Shown here: positions 7,511-13,911 of the stretch, piece by piece
Layout of the letters: every line of letters begins with the position of its first letter
How positions within the stretch are numbered: position 1 is the stretch's first letter
Source of the DNA: Nostocoides sp039812405
GTDB lineage: Bacteria > Actinomycetota > Actinomycetes > Actinomycetales > Dermatophilaceae
Direction: 5' to 3'
Assembly: GCA_039812405.1 (NCBI GenBank)
Contig: JBDIAL010000084.1
Coordinates: 1-13,911, forward strand
DNA length: 13,911 nucleotides
Program-made: the position numbers and the translations under genes
The notes under the pieces: generated by a model
Told to the model about the DNA's origin: nothing
The model's database searches: none
What the model saw: the letters and a program-made list of their open reading frames with translations, nothing else

Positions 7511-7984
7511 ATGACCCGCCTCGCCGTCGGCGACCCGGCCCCGCCTCTCGATCTCGTCGCCGAGGACGGCCGTACCGTCACCCTGGAGGACTTTGCGGGA
7601 GACCCCCTCGTCCTCTACTTCCTCCCCAAGGCCTTCACCCCCGGCTGCACCGCCGAGGCGTGCGAGTTCCGGGACCGTACACCGGATTTCATAGCAGCGG
7701 GGTATCGCGTCATCGGGGTCTCACCGGACACTCCCGAGGTCCTGGCCGCGTTCCGCCAGGAGCACGACCTGGGGCACCGGCTGCTGTCCGATCCCGACTC
7801 CGGATCGGCCCGACGGTGGGGTGCCTACGGCGACAAGGTCGTCGGGGGCGTGCCGACGACCGGGCCGCTGCGCACCACGATCGTCCTCGACGCGACCGGA
7901 ACGGTCGTCTCCGCCGAGTACGAGCTCGACCCACGCGGGCATGCCGCCACCCTGCTCGCCAGCCTTGTCGCGCCGTCGTCCTGA
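7511..7984 (+). CDS. bcp: Bcp/PrxQ-type thioredoxin-dependent peroxiredoxin
   Basis: It reduces H2O2 and organic peroxides using thiols. The 157-aa product has the normal Bcp length. PKAFTPGCTAEACEFRD (39-55) carries the peroxidatic Cys46 and, five residues on, the resolving Cys51, the usual Bcp arrangement; VIGVSPD follows at about 68. The frame is open further upstream, but ATG 7511 gives the canonical N-terminus (MTRLAVGDPAPP) and has GAGGGGG at 7498-7504, 6 nt away. It sits 11 nt after allE and 34 nt before the permease, inside the urate operon. Urate oxidase releases one H2O2 per urate, so local detoxification is the natural inference. Codons at 7671-7709 are unusually AT-ending (CGT, ACA, GAT, ATA, GCA, TAT). 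Confidence 0.93.
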   Translation: MTRLAVGDPAPPLDLVAEDGRTVTLEDFAGDPLVLYFLPKAFTPGCTAEACEFRDRTPDFIAAGYRVIGVSPDTPEVLAAFRQEHDLGHRLLSDPDSGSARRWGAYGDKVVGGVPTTGPLRTTIVLDATGTVVSAEYELDPRGHAATLLASLVAPSS

Positions 7985-8018
7985 GGACGAGCCGACACCG
8001 ACCAGAAAGTCACGAGCC

Positions 8019-9479
8019 ATGTCCAACTCCGTCCTGACACCGCAGGCGGACCGGCACCCGGTCGACGAGGTGCCGCCCGCCCCCCAGATGTTCCTCTACG
8101 GACTGCAGCACGTCCTCAGCATGTATGCCGGGGTCGTCGCGGTCCCGCTCATCGTCGGCACCGCCATGAAGCTGAGCGCCACCGACATCACCTACCTGGT
8201 GTCCGCCGGCCTGTTCATGTCCGGCCTCGCCACCCTCCTGCAGACGCTGGGCGTCTGGAGGATCGGCGCCCGGCAGCCGCTGGTCCAGGGCACCTCCTTC
8301 GCCGCGGTGTCGACCATGCTCGCCATCGGCGCCGCCCAGGGCGGCGGCCGGCCGGGCCTGCGGGCGATCTTCGGTGCGCTGCTGCTGTCGGGCATCGTCG
8401 GGTTCGTCATCGCGCCCCTGTTCACCCGGCTGCTCCACTTCTTCCCCGAGGTCGTCACCGGGACCGTCATCACCGTGATCGGCATCTCGCTGCTCCCGGT
8501 CGGCATCAACTGGGCCGGCGGCGGCACACCGGGCGTCACCCCGACGTTCGGGGCGCCGAAGAATCTCGCGGTGGCGGCGTTGACCCTCGTCATCATCGTC
8601 CTCATCTACCGACTCGCCCCAGGGTTCCTCAGCCGGGTCGCCATCCTCCTCGGGCTCGTCCTCGGCACCGTCGTCGCGATCCCGTTCGGTCTCACCGACT
8701 TCGGGCAGATCTCCAACGCGCAGGTCTTCCAGCTGACCTCGCCCTTCCACTTCGGCACGCCCACCTTCGCCGTCGGAGCGACGATCTCGATGATCGTGGT
8801 GATGCTCGTCATCATGACCGAGACGACGGCGGACATCCTCGCGGTCGGCGAGGTCATCGGGCGTCCGGCGGACCGGGAGACGGTGACCAACGGCCTGCGG
8901 GCGGACATGCTGTCCACCACCGTCTCCAGCGTCTTCAACGGGTTCTCCATCAGCGCGTTCGCGCAGAACGTCGGTCTCGTCGCGATCACCGGCATCAAGA
9001 GCCGGTTCGTCGTCGCGGTGAGCGGCGGGATCCTCCTGTTCCTCGGGCTGTTCCCGATCCTCGGCGCCTTCGTCGCCATCGTGCCCCTCCCCGTCCTCGG
9101 GGGCGCCGGCATCGCGCTGTTCGGCACGGTGGCCGCGAGTGGGATCCGGACGCTCAGCCGGGTCGACTTCTCCGGGAACGCCAACATCGTCATCGTGGCG
9201 CTGTCGCTCGGCATCGGCATCATCCCGATCGCCTCGCCGACGCTCTACGACCGGTTCCCGAACTGGTTCACCGTCATCTTCGGGTCGGGCATCACCGCCG
9301 CGGCGCTCACCGCCGTCGTCCTCAACGTCGTCTTCAACATCCTCGGCCGGCAGGACGGCGCGGAGGGCCCGATCTTCGCCGAGGGCCCCGCACCGGCGGC
9401 CATCTCCGAGGCCGACGAGATCCGCCTCGACCCGGAGGGCCCGACGGCCCGTGGGCACGGCCACGGGGGGAACCCGTGA
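8019..9479 (+). CDS. NCS2-family xanthine/uric acid/uracil permease
   Basis: It is an inner-membrane nucleobase symporter. The 486-aa protein has a short hydrophilic N-terminus, many hydrophobic segments between about 27 and 443, and a polar C-terminal tail ending in His/Gly repeats. NCS2 motifs are visible: RQPLVQGTSFA (85-95), VTGTVITVIGISLLPVGINW (146-165), the TM8 Glu268 in MTETTADI, and AFAQNVGLVAITGIKSR (313-329) with the substrate-site Gln316-Asn317. The Gln-Asn signature and operon context favour xanthine or urate over uracil. ATG 8019 is chosen because it gives the standard N-terminus; the frame is open upstream but overlaps bcp. The ribosome binding site is weak (AGAAAG near 8004). 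The stop overlaps the next gene in GTGA. Confidence 0.93.
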   Translation: MSNSVLTPQADRHPVDEVPPAPQMFLYGLQHVLSMYAGVVAVPLIVGTAMKLSATDITYLVSAGLFMSGLATLLQTLGVWRIGARQPLVQGTSFAAVSTMLAIGAAQGGGRPGLRAIFGALLLSGIVGFVIAPLFTRLLHFFPEVVTGTVITVIGISLLPVGINWAGGGTPGVTPTFGAPKNLAVAALTLVIIVLIYRLAPGFLSRVAILLGLVLGTVVAIPFGLTDFGQISNAQVFQLTSPFHFGTPTFAVGATISMIVVMLVIMTETTADILAVGEVIGRPADRETVTNGLRADMLSTTVSSVFNGFSISAFAQNVGLVAITGIKSRFVVAVSGGILLFLGLFPILGAFVAIVPLPVLGGAGIALFGTVAASGIRTLSRVDFSGNANIVIVALSLGIGIIPIASPTLYDRFPNWFTVIFGSGITAAALTAVVLNVVFNILGRQDGAEGPIFAEGPAPAAISEADEIRLDPEGPTARGHGHGGNP

Positions 9480-9973
9480 CCCGGCTGGCGGAGTTCAACG
9501 CGCTGCCCGCGGTGCAGGCCGACCGCCTCCTGCGGCCGTGCGCGGACATCGACCGGTGGGTGCGGGACATCGTCGCGGGGCGCCCCTACGACTCGGTCGA
9601 GTCCCTCGTGACCGCCGCGGCGTCCGCGGCCGAGCCGTTCACGTCCGAGGAGGTCGAGGCCGCGCTGCGGCACCACCCTCGCATCGGCGAGCGGGCCGAG
9701 GGCACCTCGCGCGAGGCGTCCCTGTCCCGGTCCGAGCAGGGCGGCCTCACGGTCGGCGACGACACCCGGCGTCGGCTCGAGGAGGGGAACCGCGCCTACG
9801 AGGAGCGATTCGGGAGGGTGTTCCTCATCCGGGCCGCCGGTCGCACGTCGGAGGAGATCCTCGCCGCGCTGCGGGAGCGGCTCGGCAACGACGTCGCGTC
9901 GGAGGACCGGGTCGTCGGTGGGCAGCTCCGCGAGATCGCGGTGCTGCGGCTGCGGCAGGCGGTGACGGCATGA
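9476..9973 (+). CDS. uraD: OHCU decarboxylase
   Basis: It decarboxylates 2-oxo-4-hydroxy-4-carboxy-5-ureidoimidazoline to (S)-allantoin, the last step of the uricolytic trio. The 165-aa product is the usual length for a stand-alone enzyme. HHPRIGE (66-72) contains the catalytic His67, SEQGG (86-90) the conserved Glu87, and FGRVFLIRAAGR (112-123) is the C-terminal signature. The start is GTG 9476, overlapping the permease stop in GTGA, with GGGGGGAA just upstream as ribosome binding site. It overlaps uraH by 4 nt, so the two are probably translationally coupled, fitting the need to process an unstable intermediate quickly. Confidence 0.94.
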   Translation: MTRLAEFNALPAVQADRLLRPCADIDRWVRDIVAGRPYDSVESLVTAAASAAEPFTSEEVEAALRHHPRIGERAEGTSREASLSRSEQGGLTVGDDTRRRLEEGNRAYEERFGRVFLIRAAGRTSEEILAALRERLGNDVASEDRVVGGQLREIAVLRLRQAVTA

Positions 9974-10296
9974 GCTACGTCACCGCCCACGTCCTCGACG
10001 CAGCCGCCGGTGCCCCGGCGGCAGGCGTCGCCGTCCGGCTCGAGGACCGCTCCGGCGTCGTCCTCGCCGCGGCGACGACGGACGCCGACGGCCGCGTCAC
10101 CGACCTCGGCCCCGACCTTCTCGCACCCGGCGACTACCGCGTCGTCTTCGCGACCGGCGACTACTTCGCGGCCCGCGGCACGGCGTGCTTCCACCCCGAG
10201 GTAGCCGTTCTTTTCCGCACCCGGGCCGACCAGGCGCACTACCACATCCCCCTGCTCGTCAGCCCGTTCGCCTACACCACCTACCGCGGCAGCTGA
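9970..10296 (+). CDS. uraH: 5-hydroxyisourate hydrolase
   Basis: It hydrolyses 5-hydroxyisourate, the product of urate oxidase, to OHCU. The protein is transthyretin-related and 108 aa long, as expected. Family marks are the N-terminal TAHVLD with His7, Arg42 in DGRVTDL, HYHIPLLVSP with His90/His92, and the C-terminal YRGS. The ATG at 9970 overlaps the uraD stop in ATGA. No periplasmic signal is present, so it acts in the cytoplasm with its neighbours. An 82-nt gap with a hairpin follows before urate oxidase. Confidence 0.96.
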   Translation: MSYVTAHVLDAAAGAPAAGVAVRLEDRSGVVLAAATTDADGRVTDLGPDLLAPGDYRVVFATGDYFAARGTACFHPEVAVLFRTRADQAHYHIPLLVSPFAYTTYRGS

Positions 10297-10303
10297 CCCG
10301 ACG

Positions 10304-10330
10304 TCCCGGGCGGCCACCGCCGCCCCGGGA
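10304..10330 (+). terminator. Intercistronic hairpin between uraH and urate oxidase
   Basis: TCCCGGGCGGC (10304-10314) pairs with GCCGCCCCGGGA (10319-10330) around CACC, with one bulged C. It begins 8 nt after the uraH stop and has no T-tract. It could be a partial terminator, an RNA processing site or a 3'-end stabiliser that sets the urate oxidase level separately. Its form is clear; its role is not. Confidence 0.45.
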
Positions 10331-10365
10331 CCACGCACCACGCATACGGGAAATCCCATCACGAC

Positions 10366-10372
10366 AAAGGAG
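10366..10372 (+). promoter_or_regulatory. Strong ribosome binding site of urate oxidase
   Basis: AAAGGAG lies 6 nt before ATG 10379. It is the best ribosome binding site in the operon, consistent with high production of urate oxidase. No promoter with both boxes was seen in the 82-nt gap. Confidence 0.7.
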
Positions 10373-10378
10373 TACGAG

Positions 10379-11260
10379 ATGTCAGACGTCAAGCTGACGG
10401 CGAACCAGTACGGCAAGGCCGAGAACCGGGTCGTCCGGGTCACGCGGGACACCGACCGCCACGAGGTCCGCGACCTCAACGTCACCTCGCAGCTGCGGGG
10501 TGACTTCGAGGCGGCGCACACCGAGGGCGACAACGGTCACGTCGTCCCGACCGACACCCAGAAGAACACCGTCTTCGCCTTCGCGCGCGACGGGGTCGGC
10601 AGCCCCGAGGAGCTCCTGCTGCGCCTCGCCGACCACTTCACCTCGAAGTTCTCCTGGGTGACCGGCGGCCGGTGGGCGGCCGAGGAGTTCGGCTGGACGC
10701 GGATCGACGACCACGACCACAGCTTCTACCGCGGCTCGCCCGAGGTCCGGACCGCCGTCGTCGTCCGCGACGGCGAGGACACGACGGTCATCGGCGGGTT
10801 CTACGGGCTCACCGTCATGAAGACGACGCAGTCCGGCTTCGTCGGCTACCCGAAGGACAGGTACACGACGCTCCAGGAGACGACCGACCGGATCCTCGCG
10901 ACGGACATCGCGACCCGCTGGCGCTACAACACGACCGACCTCGACTTCGACGGGGTCTACGACAGCGTCAAGGGCATCATCCTGTCGACGTTCACGCAGG
11001 GCTACTCCAAGGCGCTGCAGCACACGCTCTACCAGATGGCCGAGGCCGTCATCGAGGCACACCCGGAGATCGACGAGATCAAGTTCTCCTGCCCCAACAA
11101 GCACCACTTCCTGTCCGACCTCTCCTTCTGCAGGCTCGACAACCCGGGGGAGGTCTTCTACGCGGCCGACCGTCCGTACGGCCTCATCGAGGCGACGATC
11201 CAGCGCGCCGGCAGCGCGACCCGCGACGCCGCGTGGGTCGGCATCGCCGGGTTCTGCTGA
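10379..11260 (+). CDS. pucL: Factor-independent urate hydroxylase (uricase)
   Basis: It oxidises urate with O2 to 5-hydroxyisourate and H2O2 without a cofactor. The 293-aa product is the usual uricase length. NQYGKAENRVV (9-19) carries the catalytic Lys13, VPTDTQKNTVFAFAR (56-70) the Thr58-Asp59 pair, and SCPNKHHFLSDLS near residue 240 the conserved His. The protein is a stand-alone uricase and not fused to OHCU decarboxylase as in Bacillus PucL. It has no targeting sequence, so it is cytoplasmic. It is the last gene of the operon, set 82 nt from uraH with its own strong ribosome binding site, and is followed by a very stable hairpin. H2O2 from this reaction is the likely reason for bcp upstream. 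Confidence 0.97.
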   Translation: MSDVKLTANQYGKAENRVVRVTRDTDRHEVRDLNVTSQLRGDFEAAHTEGDNGHVVPTDTQKNTVFAFARDGVGSPEELLLRLADHFTSKFSWVTGGRWAAEEFGWTRIDDHDHSFYRGSPEVRTAVVVRDGEDTTVIGGFYGLTVMKTTQSGFVGYPKDRYTTLQETTDRILATDIATRWRYNTTDLDFDGVYDSVKGIILSTFTQGYSKALQHTLYQMAEAVIEAHPEIDEIKFSCPNKHHFLSDLSFCRLDNPGEVFYAADRPYGLIEATIQRAGSATRDAAWVGIAGFC

Positions 11261-11282
11261 CCGTCGTCCGCTGCCCCCTGCC

Positions 11283-11324
11283 CCCGGGGCGGGCGCGAGC
11301 CGGATCGGCCGCGCCCGCCCCGGG
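11283..11324 (+). terminator. Terminator hairpin after urate oxidase
   Basis: CCCGGGGCGGGCGCG (11283-11297) pairs perfectly with CGCGCCCGCCCCGGG (11310-11324). The loop folds further as GCCG-GAT-CGGC, leaving one bulged A: 19 base pairs in all. It starts 22 nt after the stop. No T-tract follows, but its stability makes it the likely end of the nine-gene transcript. Confidence 0.75.
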
Positions 11325-11405
11325 CTCCGTCAATGGGGGGCGCCGTCCCGGCCGCGCCGGGTCGAGGTGTTCGATGCCGCTGGGGAGTGTCGGCATACCT
11401 CGACT

Positions 11406-11429
11406 CCCCCGGGGCCTTCTCCCCGGGGG
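11406..11429 (-). terminator. Terminator-like hairpin after allantoinase
   Basis: CCCCCGGGG (11406-11414) and CCCCGGGGG (11421-11429) form a perfect 9-bp stem with a 6-nt loop. The hairpin lies 21 nt beyond the allB stop on the minus strand. No U-tract is seen. It probably ends the glxK-allB transcript. Confidence 0.6.
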
Positions 11430-11450
11430 CCTTCCCAGGAGGGCGCGACC

Positions 11451-12782
11451 TCAGGGGCGCAGGAGGCGTCCCCGGCGCGGTCCGTCGAGGTCGACCTCGA
11501 CGCCCCGGAGGACGGTGCGCCGCACGACGCCGGAGAGGGTCCGGCCGTCGTAGGGGCTCACCGGGTTGCGGTGGCGCAGCGCGTCCTTGTCGACGACGAA
11601 GGTCTCCTCGGGCGCGAGGACGACGAGGTCGGCGTCGGCGCCCGGGGCGAGGCTGCCCTTGCCGGAGACCCCGACATGCCGCGCGGGCCCCTCGGCCATC
11701 CAGCGGACGACGTCGTCGAGACCGAGACCGCGCCGCGCAGCCTCGGTCCACACCAGGGGCAGGCCGAGCTGGACGGAGGCGATGCCGCCCCAGGCCACGG
11801 CGAAGTCGCCCGCGCCTGCGTACTTGAGCTCCGGGGTGCTGGGGGAGTGGTCGGACACGACGAAGTCGATCGTGCCGTCGCCGAGCGCCTCCCACAGCCG
11901 GTCGGCGTTCGCCGTCCCCCGGACCGGTGGGCAGCACTTGAACTGGGTCTGCCGGTCGGGGATCTCCTCGGCGGTGATGGTGAGGTAGTGCGGGCACGTC
12001 TCGACGGTCAGCGGCAGCCCCTCGGCCTTGGCCGCCCGGATGTCCGGGAGCGCCTCGGCGCTCGACAGGTGGACGATGTGGGTGCGGCAGCGGGTCGCCC
12101 GGCAGGCGTCGATGACCTGCGAGATGGCTGTCGTCTCGGCCTCCGGCGGGCGGGAGCCGAGGAACTCGGCATACGTCGGGGCATGGGTCACGGCATGCCG
12201 TGCGATCGTCGGCGCGTCCTCGGCATGGACGATGAGCAGGCCGCCGAAGCTCGCGATCTCGGTCATCGCGGCGCGCAGCTGGTCCGCGTCGAGCGGGGGG
12301 AACTCCGGGACGCCGGAGTCGAGGAGGAAGCACTTGAAGCCGTAGACCCCCGCCCGGTGGAGGTCCGCGAGCCGGCCGAGGCTCTCCGGGACCGCCCCGC
12401 CCCAGAAGCCGACGTCGATGCGGCACTCGTCGCGGGCGGCGGACCGCTTCACCGCGAGGGCCTCGACCGATGTCGTCGCGGGGATGGAGTTCAACGGCAT
12501 TTCGAGGATCGTCGTCACCCCGCCGGCCGCCGCGGCGTCGGTCGCCGTCGCGAAGCCCTCCCACTCGGTGCGTCCGGGCTCGTTGACATGGACATGGGTG
12601 TCGACGAGACCCGGGAGGAGGACCTCGTCGTCGGCGAGCTCGACGACGCGGCGGGCGTCGACCGCGTCGGTCACCGGGCCGGTCGACACGATCCGGCCGT
12701 CGCGGACCCCGACGGCTGCCGGGCGGATGCCGTCGGGCAGCGCGACCCGCTCTCCTCGGACGACCAGGTCCAGCCGCGTCAT
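11451..12782 (-). CDS. allB: Allantoinase
   Basis: It hydrolyses (S)-allantoin to allantoate. The 443-aa protein is a cyclic amidohydrolase of usual length. Metal-site features are DTHVHVNEPGR (61-71; His63, His65), the Lys150 in GFKCFLLDSG expected to be carbamylated, VHAED (185-189, His186), HIVHLSS (235-241, His238) and VVSDHSPST (308-316, Asp311). HVNEPGR and SDHSP favour allantoinase over dihydroorotase or hydantoinase. The ATG at 12782-12780 has AAGGAG 8 nt upstream (12796-12791) and overlaps the glycerate kinase stop in ATGA; an open frame continues upstream inside that gene but is not needed. It is transcribed towards, not with, the urate genes. Confidence 0.95.
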   Translation of the reverse strand: MTRLDLVVRGERVALPDGIRPAAVGVRDGRIVSTGPVTDAVDARRVVELADDEVLLPGLVDTHVHVNEPGRTEWEGFATATDAAAAGGVTTILEMPLNSIPATTSVEALAVKRSAARDECRIDVGFWGGAVPESLGRLADLHRAGVYGFKCFLLDSGVPEFPPLDADQLRAAMTEIASFGGLLIVHAEDAPTIARHAVTHAPTYAEFLGSRPPEAETTAISQVIDACRATRCRTHIVHLSSAEALPDIRAAKAEGLPLTVETCPHYLTITAEEIPDRQTQFKCCPPVRGTANADRLWEALGDGTIDFVVSDHSPSTPELKYAGAGDFAVAWGGIASVQLGLPLVWTEAARRGLGLDDVVRWMAEGPARHVGVSGKGSLAPGADADLVVLAPEETFVVDKDALRHRNPVSPYDGRTLSGVVRRTVLRGVEVDLDGPRRGRLLRP

Positions 12783-13897
12783 GGGATCCACTCCTTCGCG
12801 ATCCGCCGCCCGACCTCGCGCAGGAGCGGCGCGGCGTTCCTCATGCTCGCAGCCACGTCGGGCTCGAGGACGCTCAACGGGTATGCCGCGCGGATGCCTG
12901 CCGCGGCGAGGCGGTCCGGTGCCAGCGTGCACCGGCCGGCGACGGCGACGACCGGTATGCCGGCCCGGCCCGCGGCCTCCGCGACGCCGACGGGCGCCTT
13001 GCCGGCGAGGGACTGCTCGTCGAGCGAGCCCTCACCCGTGACGACGAGGTCGGCCCCCGTGACCGTGTCGGCGAAGCCGAGGAGGCCGAGGACGAGCCGG
13101 ATGCCCTGCTCGAGCCGGGCGTCGAGGACGGAGAGGGCGGCGAACCCGGCGCCGCCGGCGGCCCCGGCACCGGGCCGGGCGGAGTCGTCGCGCCTCACGG
13201 CACCCGCCACGACCCCGGCCCGGCGGGCGAGGGCGGCGTCGAGCAGGCGGACCTGGCCAGGGGTCGCGCCCTTCTGCGGGCCGAACACCGCCGCCGCGCC
13301 GCCGAGGCCGAGCAGAGGGTTGTCGACGTCGCTTGCGACGACGACCTCGACGCCGGCGAGGCGCTCACGCAGCGGACCGAGGTCGACGGACGTGACACCG
13401 GCGACTGCCGCGCCGCCGCGGTCGGCGAGCACGCCGTCGGTCGTCCGGACGACGGCCCCGAGAGCCTGGACCATGCCGGCCCCGCCGTCGGTCGACGCGC
13501 TGCCGCCGAGGCCGAGGACGACCTCCGTCGCACCGTGTGCCACAGCATCGGCGAGGACCTGGCCGAGGCCGTAGGTGGAGGCGGTGAGCGGCTCGAGCCG
13601 GCCCCCCGGGAGCAGGTCGATCCCGCAGGCGGCGGCCAGCTCGACGACCGCGCGCGAGCCCTTCCTCGCATACGGCGCCCGCACCGGCTCCCCGGTCGGT
13701 CCCTCGACGGAGACGGTGACCCGGTCGTAGCCGGCGGCGACGGCGGCGGCGACCGTGCCGTCGCCGCCGTCCGCCACCGGCGCGAGCGTCGTCGTGACGT
13801 CCGGGTGCACGTCCGCGATCCCCGCGGCGACCGCCGCCGCGACCTCGGCGGCCGAGAGGCTGCCCTTGAACTTGTCCGGGGCGACGACGACGCGCAT
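12779..13897 (-). CDS. glxK: Glycerate kinase (GlxK/GarK family)
   Basis: It phosphorylates D-glycerate, in this family usually to 2-phosphoglycerate, ending the glyoxylate carboligase route. The 372-aa product is full length: APDKFKGSLSA (6-16), VADGGDGT (41-48), VLGLGGSASTDGGAGM (127-142), ASDVDNPLLG (189-198), VFGPQKGA (204-211) and TGEGSLDEQSLAGKAP (287-302) are all family signatures. The ATG at 13897 gives the canonical N-terminus. Its ribosome binding site is poor (GAGCGG). An in-frame-looking CTG GAC TGA ends 5 nt before the ATG and may be the stop of an upstream gene, suggesting coupling within a longer operon. It overlaps allB by 4 nt, tying glycerate formation to allantoin use. Confidence 0.95.
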   Translation of the reverse strand: MRVVVAPDKFKGSLSAAEVAAAVAAGIADVHPDVTTTLAPVADGGDGTVAAAVAAGYDRVTVSVEGPTGEPVRAPYARKGSRAVVELAAACGIDLLPGGRLEPLTASTYGLGQVLADAVAHGATEVVLGLGGSASTDGGAGMVQALGAVVRTTDGVLADRGGAAVAGVTSVDLGPLRERLAGVEVVVASDVDNPLLGLGGAAAVFGPQKGATPGQVRLLDAALARRAGVVAGAVRRDDSARPGAGAAGGAGFAALSVLDARLEQGIRLVLGLLGFADTVTGADLVVTGEGSLDEQSLAGKAPVGVAEAAGRAGIPVVAVAGRCTLAPDRLAAAGIRAAYPLSVLEPDVAASMRNAAPLLREVGRRIAKEWIP

Positions 13898-13911
13898 GCC
13901 GCTCAGTCCAG

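Larger units (their letters stand above)
11261..11450. other. Convergent intergenic region
   Basis: This 190-nt gap separates the stops of urate oxidase (plus) and allantoinase (minus). It holds two long GC hairpins, one near each gene end, and one GCATAC hexamer (11393-11398). No gene is supported here. Confidence 0.7.

Noticed and set aside
11367..13574. A plus-strand open frame of 735 codons antisense to allantoinase and glycerate kinase
   Set aside because: Its composition is low-complexity and it has no motifs; both minus-strand genes have intact signatures and a 4-nt overlap.

Overview
The window is very GC-rich (roughly 70% or more by eye, with G or C at nearly every third codon position). 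It has actinobacterial-type genes and reads as the chromosome of a high-GC actinomycete. The abundance of SGTATGCS octamers makes me think of the Intrasporangiaceae (Janibacter/Knoellia/Phycicoccus-like), but that is an impression from memory, not a computed assignment. No tRNA, rRNA, CRISPR array, insertion sequence or integrase was seen.

Layout: (1) 1-128, minus strand: the 5' end of an unrecognised gene with a good ribosome binding site. (2) 129-339: a divergent intergenic region with three tandem 11-bp repeats. (3) 340-1943: ftsE-ftsX, the ABC-type regulator of cell-wall hydrolysis at division. (4) 1944-2274: a non-coding stretch with several GC-rich hairpins, ending in a well-formed promoter with an IclR-type operator in its spacer. 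(5) 2275-11260: a nine-gene plus-strand operon: NAD-type malic enzyme, malate synthase, a CitE-like protein (DUF6986 type), ureidoglycine aminohydrolase (allE), a Bcp/PrxQ peroxiredoxin, an NCS2 xanthine/uric acid/uracil permease, OHCU decarboxylase, HIU hydrolase and urate oxidase. (6) 11261-11450: a convergent gap with two strong hairpins. (7) 11451-13897, minus strand: glycerate kinase followed by allantoinase, overlapping by 4 nt.

How the genes fit together: the permease imports the purine. Urate oxidase, HIU hydrolase and OHCU decarboxylase turn urate into (S)-allantoin, and allantoinase gives allantoate. AllE deaminates (S)-ureidoglycine to (S)-ureidoglycolate, which leads to glyoxylate. 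Glyoxylate then has two exits: malate synthase plus malic enzyme give pyruvate, and the glycerate route ends at glycerate kinase. The peroxiredoxin probably removes H2O2 made by urate oxidase. The allantoate-to-ureidoglycine step, the ureidoglycolate-to-glyoxylate step, glyoxylate carboligase, tartronate semialdehyde reductase and the regulator are not in the window.

I did not find a clearly new machine. The least explained items are the CitE-like protein between aceB and allE, the operon-encoded peroxiredoxin, the GTATGC/GCATAC hexamer that accounts for most ATA/TAT trinucleotides in the window, the 11-bp tandem repeats, and a duplicated hairpin downstream of ftsX.
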